A DNA stretch of 64,000 nucleotides from positions 3,348,001 to 3,412,000 of the forward strand of contig NZ_CP071868.1 of NCBI RefSeq assembly GCF_017569225.1, written 5' to 3'. Below the pieces are notes generated by a model. That model was not told the origin of the DNA, made no database searches, and was given only the letters and a program-made list of their open reading frames with translations. A program made the position numbers and the translations under genes. The stretch is from Pengzhenrongella sicca (GTDB lineage Bacteria > Actinomycetota > Actinomycetes > Actinomycetales > Cellulomonadaceae). Shown one piece after another: positions 25,777 to 38,817 of the stretch. Position 1 is the stretch's first letter; each line of letters begins with the position of its first letter.

Positions 25777-25799
25777 CTCGGGAACCGCACAGTGGACGC
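25777..25799 (-). other. 23S processing stem, 3' strand
   Basis: In the 82-nt 23S-5S spacer. Its transcript pairs with that of 28962-28984 over about 23 bp, with only G-U wobbles, enclosing the whole 23S rRNA. This is the expected RNase III substrate for 23S excision. Confidence 0.75.
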
Positions 25800-25818
25800 A
25801 TGGCAACAGTGTAAGTGT

Positions 25819-30918
<5,100 letters not shown>

Positions 30919-31203
30919 AATGTCTATAAGCAACCCCACCACCAAAGCAGCAAGGCAACCGACAAAACGAAACGACCCCGAAGGGCCAGTTGAACTGACC
31001 AAAAAACAGGCACCCCCCACTGACGGAAAGGCACCTGCATTAAGCCAATTTAAAATTCACCAACCCACAACAACCAGACAAAAGCCCAGCCATCACAAGC
31101 CAATGAACCAAATGGCATCGACTACTTAGCACGCTGTTGAGTTCTCAAGGAGCGGACGCGCATCCGGTGCCGGTCTCACGACCAGCCCGAAGACAACCGT
31201 TCT
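30919..31203 (-). other. rrn leader region with boxA-like element
   Basis: About 285 nt between the proximal promoter and 16S. On the transcript CTTGAGAACTCAACAG lies at 31134-31149; the same block, with two changes, precedes 23S. Similar blocks occur in actinobacterial rrn leaders and are associated with antitermination or processing. The A/T-rich stretch 30940-31100 is typical of rrn leaders and holds no gene. Confidence 0.7.
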
Positions 31204-31232
31204 AACTTAGCCGGTCCAGGCCCTCCGGTCAA
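31204..31232 (-). promoter_or_regulatory. rrn promoter, proximal
   Basis: On the minus strand TTGACC (31227-31232), a 17-bp spacer and TAAGTT (31204-31209): a strong SigA-type promoter that should start transcription near 31197. Confidence 0.85.
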
Positions 31233-31414
31233 CTCCGCGAAATGCTCGGATCCGACCGGCTGACATGCTTCCAGCCCATGCTCCGCACGCGTTCGTAGCC
31301 CGGCACTTTTACGCGCCGAGTCGATCTGCACGGATTGGCCGCCTGCGGGACCAGCCACCGGCCACGTTTTGCAACGTTTCGGTGTCTGTTTCTCCCTGCT
31401 GGGCGACGTTGAGA

Positions 31415-31444
31415 AGACTACGCAGCGCCTGCCCCGGGGGTCAA
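31415..31444 (-). promoter_or_regulatory. rrn promoter, distal
   Basis: On the minus strand TTGACC (31439-31444), an 18-bp spacer and TAGTCT (31415-31420), about 211 bp upstream of the proximal promoter. Tandem promoters are common in front of rrn operons. Confidence 0.75.
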
Positions 31445-31538
31445 ATTCCGGCGGCGTGAGCCCCGTCACGCCGGCGCCGAGGCGCTGATCTGCGGCGATG
31501 GCGGGGCTCACGCGAGCTCGAGCAGGGCGCAGCGCCAG

Positions 31539-32483
31539 TCAGTACAGCGCGTTCGCCAGCGCGCGACGCGCCTGCGGCACGCGCGGATCGTCGGCACCCA
31601 CGACCTCGAACAGGTCGACGAGCCGCACGCGAACCCGCTCCCTGTCCTCGCCCGCGGTCAGGCGCACGAGGTCGACGAGCCGGCTGAACGCGTCATCCAC
31701 GTGTCCGGTGAGCACGTCCAGGTCGGCCACGAGCAGCTGTGCGTCGACGTCGGTCGGCCGGTCCGCCCCGGCGGTCCGGACACTCGCCTGGTCGAGGTCG
31801 CGCGTGCGCTGCAGCAGACCCACCTGCGCGAGCCCAGCCCGTGCCATGTCGTCGCGCGGGTTCTCCCGCAACGCCTGCCCGTACGCGGCCGCGGCCGCGT
31901 CGAGGTCGTCTCGCTCGATCGCGTCGTACGCCTCCTGGTGCAGTGGCGCGAGCGGGGGCTCCTCGAGCTCGACCGGCTCGGGCTGCCCCGACCCCGCGCC
32001 GGCCGGGGCGACGCCCGTGACGTTGTTCGTGGCGGCGGCGGCGAGCAGCTGGTCGAGCACGGGCGCGATCTGATCGGCCGGGTGCGCACCCTGGAACAGC
32101 GGCACTGGCTGCCCGGCCAGGATGGCGACGACCGACGGGATCTCCTGGACCTGGAATGCGGTCGCGATCTGCGGATTGGTGTCGACGTCGATCCGGGCGA
32201 GCTGGAACCGGCCGCCGTACCGGGCGGCGAGCCCGCCCAGGTCGACCGCGAGCTGCGCACTCTCGGGGCTCCGCCCCGACCAGAGCAGCACGACCACGGG
32301 GTACTGGGTCGAGCTCTGCACGAGGTCCGGGAAGGTCTCCTCGGTCGTGTCGATGACGTAGCCGCCGGCCGCCGGGATCCCTCCGGGCACCCCGGGCGGC
32401 GGAGCGGCGGGCCGGCCGAGCCCCGCGAGGTCGACCGCCCCGCGGACGTCGAATCGGGGCTGAGGGCTGCTGGGTTGGCTCAT
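31539..32483 (-). CDS. Thioredoxin-fold/TPR protein, YbbN (CnoX)-like co-chaperone
   Basis: A 314-residue cytosolic protein. The thioredoxin fold covers about residues 40-150 (VVVLLWSGRSPESAQLAVDLGGLA; ARIDVDTNPQIATAFQVQEIPSVV) but the CxxC site is replaced by SGRS, so it should not act as a disulfide reductase. The C-terminal half is helical and TPR-like (AYDAIERDDLDAAAAAYGQAL). This is the YbbN architecture, where the protein acts as a holdase or adaptor for chaperones. ATG 32483 has GGGAGAAG about 7 nt upstream. It follows the lipoprotein gene by 28 nt on the same strand, with the distal rrn promoter just downstream. Confidence 0.85.
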   Translation of the reverse strand: MSQPSSPQPRFDVRGAVDLAGLGRPAAPPPGVPGGIPAAGGYVIDTTEETFPDLVQSSTQYPVVVLLWSGRSPESAQLAVDLGGLAARYGGRFQLARIDVDTNPQIATAFQVQEIPSVVAILAGQPVPLFQGAHPADQIAPVLDQLLAAAATNNVTGVAPAGAGSGQPEPVELEEPPLAPLHQEAYDAIERDDLDAAAAAYGQALRENPRDDMARAGLAQVGLLQRTRDLDQASVRTAGADRPTDVDAQLLVADLDVLTGHVDDAFSRLVDLVRLTAGEDRERVRVRLVDLFEVVGADDPRVPQARRALANALY

Positions 32484-32511
32484 GGGTTCGCTTCTCCCTG
32501 GCTCTGACCGG

Positions 32512-33561
32512 TCAGGAACCGGTGACGGACGTGCGGATGTGCTCGGCTCCCAGCACCTGGATCTGCGCTGCGGAGGCGGCGGGCGGGACGTAGAAGGCAA
32601 CGACGTCGGCGTAGGTGACGTTGAGGGCGTTGCGGAGCTCGGCGCCGGCGGCGAGGGCGCCCCCGGAGACGGCGGCCAGCTCCGGCGGCAGCACCACGGA
32701 CGCATCGCTGAAGGTGAGCGCCGACGTCGTCGTCATGGCGGCGACGACGAGCGCGCCGCCGTCGGCGGTCGACAGCGCGAACGTCTGGTCGGCGACCGGC
32801 GCGTACGTCTCGGTGAACGTGCCCGCAGTCTGGCTGGCGATCGCGGCGAACGGCGCGCGGCCGCCGGCGATGCCGGCGCGGTACGAGTCGGGCGCCACGA
32901 ACTGCGAGACGAAGGCCGAGGCGTCGCCGTTGAGCAGGACGTCCGCGTAGTGCGCGACGGTGTCGGTGGGGCTGACCACGAGCTCCGCGCTGTCGAGCGG
33001 GACGGCGGTGCTGCCGACCTCCGGCGTCGCGGTCGCCGGCATCTCGACGCCGGGCAGGAGGCGGGCCCAGCCCCACAGCGTGTAGCCGCTGCGCGCGCTC
33101 GCCTGCTGCAGGACCAGCAGGCGTGGGCTGGTCAGGTCGTCGGGCTGCTCGCTGATCACGAACTGCGTACGCGGCCAGCCCTGGGTGGTCGGGACGATCA
33201 GCGTCTGGGCGTCGAACTGCAGCGCCGTGAGCCCCTTCGCGCCGGCCGTCGCGGTCGACGCCGCGTACTCGGCGGTCCGGCTCGCGAGGGCGGGGCCCGA
33301 GACCCTGGCCTCGAGCCCGACGGCGGACAGGGCCGCATCGGAGGTCGTCACGGCGGACCCGATCGCGTCGAGCACGCCGTCGGCCTGACCGATGGTCAGC
33401 ACCGGCGGGGGCACCGCGGGCGTCGCGCCGGGGATCGGCTGCGGCAGGTCCGCCGCGCAGCCCGCGAGCAGCAGGCACGCGCTCGCGACTGCGGCGACCG
33501 GGCGTAGGACACCCGCCGGCCGCCGGACTGCGGAGGGACGGGCATCCGGGCGACGGCGCAT
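32512..33561 (-). CDS. Predicted lipoprotein, function unknown
   Basis: 349 residues. A basic N-terminus (MRRRPDARPSAVRR), a hydrophobic stretch and the lipobox LLLAGCAAD (Cys at about 37) mark an exported lipoprotein. The mature part is Ala/Thr-rich, probably beta-rich and on the outer face of the membrane; I recognise no catalytic motif. Two similar-sized halves may exist (around LTIGQADGVLDAIGSAVTTSD and SPTDTVAHYADVLLNGDASAF), but this is not clear repetition. The start overlaps the stop of the upstream membrane protein by 1 nt (TGATG), so the two are translated together and probably act together. Confidence 0.8.
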   Translation of the reverse strand: MRRRPDARPSAVRRPAGVLRPVAAVASACLLLAGCAADLPQPIPGATPAVPPPVLTIGQADGVLDAIGSAVTTSDAALSAVGLEARVSGPALASRTAEYAASTATAGAKGLTALQFDAQTLIVPTTQGWPRTQFVISEQPDDLTSPRLLVLQQASARSGYTLWGWARLLPGVEMPATATPEVGSTAVPLDSAELVVSPTDTVAHYADVLLNGDASAFVSQFVAPDSYRAGIAGGRAPFAAIASQTAGTFTETYAPVADQTFALSTADGGALVVAAMTTTSALTFSDASVVLPPELAAVSGGALAAGAELRNALNVTYADVVAFYVPPAASAAQIQVLGAEHIRTSVTGS

Positions 33562-35042
33562 CAGGAGTCCTTCCCTTCGGGGGTGTGGGGTTCGGGGGTC
33601 GTGCGCGGTTCGGTGGCGGTGCTCGCGCCCGGGTCGGGCTCGGCGCCCTCGCCGGGGAAGCCCCACGCGCGCCGCCAGGCGTCCGCGCGCGAGCCCGGTG
33701 CCGCGACGGGCGCCGGTTCCGCGGGCGCGGCCGCGAGGTCGCCGCCCACGGCACCAGCCGCCGACGGCGCGGCGTCCGCCGGGCGGGCATCGGCCGGACC
33801 GGCGTCGCTCGCGGCGGGCGCGGGACGGCGCGGCGTCCAGCCCCCGGTGAGCCGGGACCGAGCGCTTCGTGCGGCCGGTGCGGGTTCGGCAGCGGGGGGT
33901 TCGGCAGCGGCAGGAACGACAGCGGTGAGATCGACAGCGGTGAGATCGACAGCGGCAGGAACAGCGCCCGCGGGATCGATGGGCCGACCGGAACCGGCGG
34001 ACCCAGCGGTCCCGGCGGACCCGGCGGAGCCGACGACCACGGCGGAGTCGATCGCCGCGACGTGCGCCTGCGGAGCAGGGGCCACCGCGGGCACCTCGCC
34101 GGTCCGCGTGGCCCCGGCCTCGTCCGTGCCACCTGAGCCGCCTGAGCCGCCCTGGCCGCGCCAGCGCAGCGACACCCGACCAGCCGAGCGTGCGCTCGCC
34201 GCGGCGGCTGCCTCGGCCTCGCGGATCTGGCGGCGGGTCAGGATCACGGTGGGCTGGCCATCGTCGGCCGCCACCTGCGCGGGGGTGCGGGTGCCGACGT
34301 TCGCGGCGGACGAGCGGATCGGGATCGTCGACAGCGAACCCGTCGCGACCGACACCCAGTCCGCGTCCGGGGCGCGGCGCGCGCGGCGCCAGGCCCTGAG
34401 GCCGAGACCGAGGCCGACCAGGAGCAGGAGGGCGCCGAGGGCGACGCCGGGCACGAGCCACGGGGTGGTCACGGTCTGCGGCCAGGAGAGCTGGACCTCG
34501 GGCGCGCCGGCGCCGTCGCCGACCCCCGCCGCGAGCAGCGTCCACCGGCCCGCCACCGGGGTCCAGGGCAGCTCGGCGCTCGTGGCGCCCGAGGCCCGGG
34601 CGAGCCACATGTCCGAGCCTTCGGGGTCGGGCGCGGGCGTCTCGGCGGGAGCCGCCTCGACCGGCGCGGAGCCGTCGGCGGGCGCCGCGGCCGCCTCGGC
34701 CGGGGCCTCGGACTCGACGGCCGACGTCGTGAGCGTGTGCAGGTCCGCGAGCCCGGTGACGACCGTGTGGGCGTCCGGGCCGACCCAGCCCGCGACGTCG
34801 ACCTCCTGGCCGATCGCGAGCACGACCTTGGTGCCGCCGGTCGCGCGGGCGGTCACGGTGACAGGGCTGCCGCCGAGCTCGAGGACCCCGGGCGCGGTGA
34901 TCACCAGGGTGCCGGACTCGCCCGCGGGCGCGGTCACGACGAGGGTGTCGGAGGCCCTCCAGACCGTGGCGGACGCGACGCCGAGGCCGATGCAGACCAA
35001 GCCGAGGATGCCGAGAACAGCGGCGAACGTTCGTTGCAGCAC
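33561..35042 (-). CDS. Membrane-anchored protein with extracellular domain and long Ala/Pro-rich cytoplasmic tail
   Basis: 493 residues with no recognised family. A signal-anchor helix spans about residues 7-27. An exported domain of about 150 residues follows (SGTLVITAPGVLELGG; VAGRWTLLAAGVGDG), then a second membrane helix (WLVPGVALGALLLLVGLGLGL, near 194-214) and a basic stop-transfer segment (RAWRRARRA). The remaining 270 residues are low-complexity, Ala/Pro/Ser-rich and presumably cytosolic, with a short charged helix (LTRRQIREAEAAAAASARSAG) and WRRAWGFPGEG near the end. GTG 35042 has AAAGGG about 12 nt upstream. It is first of a three-gene run with the lipoprotein and YbbN-like protein, divergent from the coiled-coil gene. 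Confidence 0.75.
   Translation of the reverse strand: MLQRTFAAVLGILGLVCIGLGVASATVWRASDTLVVTAPAGESGTLVITAPGVLELGGSPVTVTARATGGTKVVLAIGQEVDVAGWVGPDAHTVVTGLADLHTLTTSAVESEAPAEAAAAPADGSAPVEAAPAETPAPDPEGSDMWLARASGATSAELPWTPVAGRWTLLAAGVGDGAGAPEVQLSWPQTVTTPWLVPGVALGALLLLVGLGLGLRAWRRARRAPDADWVSVATGSLSTIPIRSSAANVGTRTPAQVAADDGQPTVILTRRQIREAEAAAAASARSAGRVSLRWRGQGGSGGSGGTDEAGATRTGEVPAVAPAPQAHVAAIDSAVVVGSAGSAGTAGSAGSGRPIDPAGAVPAAVDLTAVDLTAVVPAAAEPPAAEPAPAARSARSRLTGGWTPRRPAPAASDAGPADARPADAAPSAAGAVGGDLAAAPAEPAPVAAPGSRADAWRRAWGFPGEGAEPDPGASTATEPRTTPEPHTPEGKDS
33903..33962 (-). repeat. 15-bp tandem repeat in the membrane protein tail
   Basis: Four in-frame 15-bp units; the two central ones (33918-33932, 33933-33947) are identical and encode VDLTA-type pentapeptides. 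Similar GSAG-type short repeats lie just upstream in the protein. Confidence 0.8.
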
Positions 35043-35212
35043 GCACTAGCCCTTTCAGAGATGACGTTCCACCATAGGCGAGGAGCGCCGCGGGGGCGGC
35101 CCGGAGGCCCCGTGGTCGCCAACGGGCACCGGCCGACCGCCCGCGACGGATACCCTGGCGGCTGACGGCTGGTAGGTCCGCCGGCGCGCGTCGAGGCTGC
35201 GCCCGGTCGAGT

Positions 35213-35252
35213 CACCGGTATGGCCAGAAGAACACCGGTATGTCCAGGAGGA
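35213..35252 (+). repeat. 20-bp duplication in front of the coiled-coil gene
   Basis: Units 35213-35232 and 35233-35252 match at 17 of 20 positions. Point changes in the second copy create the AGGAGG ribosome site (35247-35252) that serves GTG 35257. A TACCCT -10-like hexamer lies further upstream near 35152. The rest of the 214-bp divergent gap shows nothing else clear. Confidence 0.7.
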
Positions 35253-35256
35253 TGCA

Positions 35257-37476
35257 GTGTCCGACGACCGTTCGCCCTTTCCCGTAGTCAACTTCCGCGG
35301 CTACGACCGTGCGCCGGTCGACGCCCGGCTCGCCCAGCTCGAGCAGTCCCTCACCGAGGCGCGGGCCCAGGTCGAGGCCCTCGACGGCCGCACGCTGCAG
35401 GTCGCCGGTGAGCTATCCGAGGCCCACCGCCAGCTGCGCGAGGCCGAGCGGCCGACGTACTCGGGCCTCGGCTCGCGGATCGAGCAGCTCCTGCGCTCGG
35501 CCGAGGAGCAGTCGTCCGACGTCGTCTCGCAGGCCAACTCCCAAGCCTCGGACGCCCTCGCCCGCGCGAAGCTCGCCGCCGGCCAGTTGCGCGCCCGCGC
35601 GGAGAACGAGGTCGCCGAGATGCTCGCGACGACGCGCCGCGAGGCCGAGGAGGTGCGCACGACCGCCGCAAGCGAGTCGGAGAGCACGCTGCTCGACGCG
35701 CAGCGCCGCGCCGAGGAGCTCGTCGGATCGGCCGAGCGCGAGGCCGCCCGCATCCAGAGCGCGATCACGACCGAGGAGAGCGAGCGCCGCACCGGCCTCG
35801 AGCGCGAGCTCGGCACACTCCGAGCCACCGTCGAGCGCGAGACGACCGAGCTGCGCGTCACGACCGAGCGGACCGCGGCCGAGCTGCGCTCGACGACCGA
35901 GGACGCGACCTCGGCGCAGCGCGCCGACGCCGATCGCTACTCGCAGGACCTGCGCCAGTCCGCCGACCAGGACACGACGACCCTGCGGCAGCGGGTCGAG
36001 AACGAGGTCGCCGCCCTGCGCGCCGACGCGGAGACCTACTCCGCCACCCTGCGGTCCACCGTCGAGGCGGAGGTCGCGCAGCTGCAGCAGCGCACCGGCG
36101 CCGAGGTCGCGACCCTGCGCTCCCAGACCCAGCTGTACGCCGACGGCGTGCGCGCCGCCGCCGACCGTGACGCGGCCGACCTGCGTCAGCGCGCCGTCGC
36201 GGAGGCCGCCGCGGTGCGCGCCGAGGCCGATCAGTACGCCGGCTTCGTGCACGCGACCGCTGACCGCGAGGTCGGCGAGCTTCGCTCCGCGCTGGTCGAC
36301 GAGCTCGCGGCGGTGCGCGCCGAGGCCGAGCGCGAGGTCGCCGAGCTCCGGTCCGCCGCCGACCAGTACGCGTCCGAGCTGCGCGCGAGCGCCGACCGCG
36401 AGACCACCGAGCAGCGCGAGAGCGCGCTGCTCGAGAGCACCCACCTGCGCCGCACAGCCGAGCGCGAGACCACCGAGCTGCGCGCCCTCGCGGCACGGGA
36501 GACCACCGAGCTGCGCTCGACGACCGAGCGCGACGCCGCCGAGCTGCGCGACGGCACGCGCCTGGAGGTCGAGCGGCTCATCACCGAGGCGCAGCGCGCC
36601 GCGGCGGAGGCTGCGACGGCGGCCAAGGCGGTCGCCGACGCGCGGCTCCAGCAGGCCACGCAGGCCCTGGCCGACGCCGAGCTCGAGATCGCGACGCGGC
36701 GCGAGGCGTCCGAGCGCGCCGAGGCCGAGCGGCACGAGGCGGCCCGAGCCGAGTCCGAGCGGCTCGTGCGGGACTCCGAGGCGCACGCCTCGGAGGCCGA
36801 GCAGCGGGTGGCCAACGCGCTCGAGCGGGCCGAGCAGGTCCGCAAGGACGCGGACGCCCACGCGAAGGAGCTGCTGTCGAACGCCCGACGCAACGCCGAC
36901 CGGGTCGTGTCCGAGGCGCGCGAGCACGCCGAGAAGAGCCTGTCGGAGTCGATGATCGAGGCCGAGCGCGAGCGCACGACGGCCCAGCGGCAGGTCGAGG
37001 ACCTCAATCACCAGCGCGAGGCGATCACGTCCTACCTCGACGAGCTGCGCAACCTGCTCGGCAACGACCCGGTCCCGAGCCGCATGGCGCTCGAGCGGGC
37101 GAGCCAGACCGAGGCGAACTTCGAGGCGAAGGCGACCAAGGGCGGCCGCAAGGCCAAGAGCGCGCCCGCGCCGGCGGCGCCCCCCACCCCGCGACTGTCG
37201 GACGCCACGCCCCGGGCCGCCGAGCCCGTCAGCGAGCCGGCCAAGCCGGCCAGCGAGCCGGCCGCGGCGCCGACCGACGACGCGGCGGCTGATGCTGCTG
37301 CCGGCGCCGCGCCCACCGGCACCGCTCCCACCGGCACCGCTCCCACCGGCACCGCTCCCACCGAAGCCGCGCCTACCGGAGCAGCGCCCACCGACGCGGC
37401 GCACGACGCCGACGCCGAGCCCGCGGGCGACGAGGTCTCCACCGCAGCAGCCGACGCAGCGAGCACGCCGCGATGA
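35257..37476 (+). CDS. Long hendecad coiled-coil protein, DivIVA/Scy/FilP-like
   Basis: 739 residues, cytosolic. Residues 12-31 (NFRGYDRAPVDARLAQLEQS) resemble the membrane-targeting N-terminus of DivIVA-type proteins. From about 50 to 620 the chain is almost wholly coiled coil. Residues 181-433 form 23 consecutive 11-residue repeats with the pattern (A/T)-E-R-x-x-x-x-L-R-x-x; a Tyr recurs every third repeat over much of the array. The second half is a more irregular coiled coil (HAKELLSNARRNADRVVSEARE). The tail (about 625-739) is Ala/Pro-rich with APTGT repeats and likely disordered. Streptomyces Scy and FilP, cytoskeletal proteins of polar growth, have comparable right-handed coiled coils. 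GTG 35257 has AGGAGG 4 nt upstream. Confidence 0.82.
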   Translation: MSDDRSPFPVVNFRGYDRAPVDARLAQLEQSLTEARAQVEALDGRTLQVAGELSEAHRQLREAERPTYSGLGSRIEQLLRSAEEQSSDVVSQANSQASDALARAKLAAGQLRARAENEVAEMLATTRREAEEVRTTAASESESTLLDAQRRAEELVGSAEREAARIQSAITTEESERRTGLERELGTLRATVERETTELRVTTERTAAELRSTTEDATSAQRADADRYSQDLRQSADQDTTTLRQRVENEVAALRADAETYSATLRSTVEAEVAQLQQRTGAEVATLRSQTQLYADGVRAAADRDAADLRQRAVAEAAAVRAEADQYAGFVHATADREVGELRSALVDELAAVRAEAEREVAELRSAADQYASELRASADRETTEQRESALLESTHLRRTAERETTELRALAARETTELRSTTERDAAELRDGTRLEVERLITEAQRAAAEAATAAKAVADARLQQATQALADAELEIATRREASERAEAERHEAARAESERLVRDSEAHASEAEQRVANALERAEQVRKDADAHAKELLSNARRNADRVVSEAREHAEKSLSESMIEAERERTTAQRQVEDLNHQREAITSYLDELRNLLGNDPVPSRMALERASQTEANFEAKATKGGRKAKSAPAPAAPPTPRLSDATPRAAEPVSEPAKPASEPAAAPTDDAAADAAAGAAPTGTAPTGTAPTGTAPTEAAPTGAAPTDAAHDADAEPAGDEVSTAAADAASTPR
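37318..37392 (+). repeat. 15-bp tandem repeat in the coiled-coil protein tail
   Basis: Five 15-bp units, the first three identical or nearly so, encode GTAPT/EAAPT/GAAPT pentapeptides in the disordered C-terminal tail. Confidence 0.85.
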
Positions 37477-37907
37477 CACCGGCACCCGCCGACGACGACG
37501 CCACCTGGCGCTCGCGTCGGCGGGAGGCCGCCGCCGACCACGCGAGCGCGCTCGAGCGCAAGCAGGCCGGCGAGTCCCAGCAGGCGCGCGCGCTGATCGC
37601 CGAGTTCGTCGCGGCGGCGGCCGCGCGGGGCGTGCCCGCGGTGCCGCTGGAGGCCCGCAGCTACGCGGGAAGGTCGCGGTACCGCACCACGCTGCGCGGG
37701 TGGTACCTACGCCAGAACGAGTCGGTCGCGGTCGCGACGGACGGCGAGTTCTACGTGCTCAGCGTCGCCGCGAGCCTGCGGGCCCGCCTGCGCGGCGCGA
37801 CCCCGCCCGCCAGCGACCCGCCGCTGATCCTCGGCAAGGGCGGCCGGGACGGCGAGTCGATGGACCTCGCCGACGCGCTCGCCCGGATCCTCGACCGGGC
37901 CACCTGA
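37473..37907 (+). CDS. Small conserved protein of unknown function
   Basis: 144 residues, overlapping the coiled-coil stop by 4 nt (ATGA), so its expression is coupled to it. The N-terminal half is a charged helix (WRSRRREAAADHASALERKQAGESQQARALIAEF in two blocks). The C-terminal half is a compact alpha/beta region (YRTTLRGWYLRQNESVAVATDGEFYVLSVA). There is no signal peptide, membrane segment or known motif. The tight coupling suggests a partner of the coiled-coil protein. Confidence 0.75.
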   Translation: MTPAPADDDATWRSRRREAAADHASALERKQAGESQQARALIAEFVAAAAARGVPAVPLEARSYAGRSRYRTTLRGWYLRQNESVAVATDGEFYVLSVAASLRARLRGATPPASDPPLILGKGGRDGESMDLADALARILDRAT

Positions 37908-37942
37908 GTCGCGACGCGCCCCGCACCGGTCCCGCTCGGTCC

Positions 37943-38002
37943 GGGCGGGTCAGACCCGATCAGGGCGGGTCAGACCCGATCAGGGCGAGTCAGGCCCGAT
38001 CT
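37943..38002. repeat. Three 20-bp tandem repeats spanning the end of a hydrolase gene
   Basis: Units 37943-37962 and 37963-37982 are identical; 37983-38002 differs at 3 positions and contains the stop and last codons of the minus-strand hydrolase. Each unit holds CGGGTC and GACCCG around one central base, a dyad. Downstream copies appear to be duplications of the gene's own 3' end. Confidence 0.85.
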
Positions 38003-38817
38003 ACCCGCAGCGCCAGCGCGTCCAGGGCGGCCGCGACCGGCTCCGGGTTCTCGACGCTCGTCAGGTGCCCCGCCCGGGGGACGACGACGAGCACGGCGTC
38101 CGGCAGCGCCGCCGCCTCGTGCTCGGCGGCCGCGAGCGGCGCGATCGCGTCCTCCGCCCCGACCAGCACGAGCGCCGGTCCGGCGAAGCCTGCGAGCACC
38201 GCGGTGCGGTCCGGCCGCGCCGCCATCGCCCGCTGCGACCACGCGATGCCGGCGGGGCCCTGCCCGCGGATCCAGTGCTCGACGAGCCCGACCAGCTCCG
38301 GCTGACGCTCCCGGCTGGTCTCCCCGAGCAGCGCGCGGGCCATCCCGAGCACCGCGTCGACCCGGCCCTCGGCGAGCACCGCGGCGGCGATGCGCAGGCG
38401 GCCCGCGCGCGCGGCGTCGTCGTCGGTCGTCGACTTCGTGTCGAGCAGGCCGAGGCCGGCGACGAGCGCCGGGTGCCGCTCGGCCAGGGCCATCGCCACG
38501 TACCCGCCCATCGAGAGCCCCGCTACGACGGCGCGCTCGACGCCCGCCGCGCGCAGGGTCGCGGCGACGGCGTCGGCGGCGGCGTCGATGGACGGCTCGG
38601 CGGGCGCCGCGAGCGCGCCGGCCACGTCGTCGCCCGAGGGCGAGTCCCCGAGCCCCGGCAGGTCGGGCGCGAGAACCGTGCGGTCCCCCGGCAGGAGCGC
38701 GGCGACGTCGTCCCACATGCGGTGGTCGAGCGGGAAGCCGTGCAGCAGCGCGAGCGGCACCGGCCCGGCCGGGCCGGTGCGGTAGGTGTGCACGGCGAGC
38801 AGGCCGTCGATGGTCAT
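37990..38817 (-). CDS. Alpha/beta hydrolase
   Basis: 275 residues, cytosolic. The oxyanion region is LLHGFPLDHRMWDDV, the nucleophile elbow is GLSMGG (Ser), the acid lies in VLVGAEDAIAP and the catalytic His in VPRAGHLTSVENPEPV. The family includes 3-oxoadipate enol-lactonase-like and esterase members; the substrate is not evident. ATG 38817 overlaps the stop of the upstream hydrolase by 4 nt. The 3' end lies in the 20-bp tandem repeat. Confidence 0.88.
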   Translation of the reverse strand: MTIDGLLAVHTYRTGPAGPVPLALLHGFPLDHRMWDDVAALLPGDRTVLAPDLPGLGDSPSGDDVAGALAAPAEPSIDAAADAVAATLRAAGVERAVVAGLSMGGYVAMALAERHPALVAGLGLLDTKSTTDDDAARAGRLRIAAAVLAEGRVDAVLGMARALLGETSRERQPELVGLVEHWIRGQGPAGIAWSQRAMAARPDRTAVLAGFAGPALVLVGAEDAIAPLAAAEHEAAALPDAVLVVVPRAGHLTSVENPEPVAAALDALALRVDRA

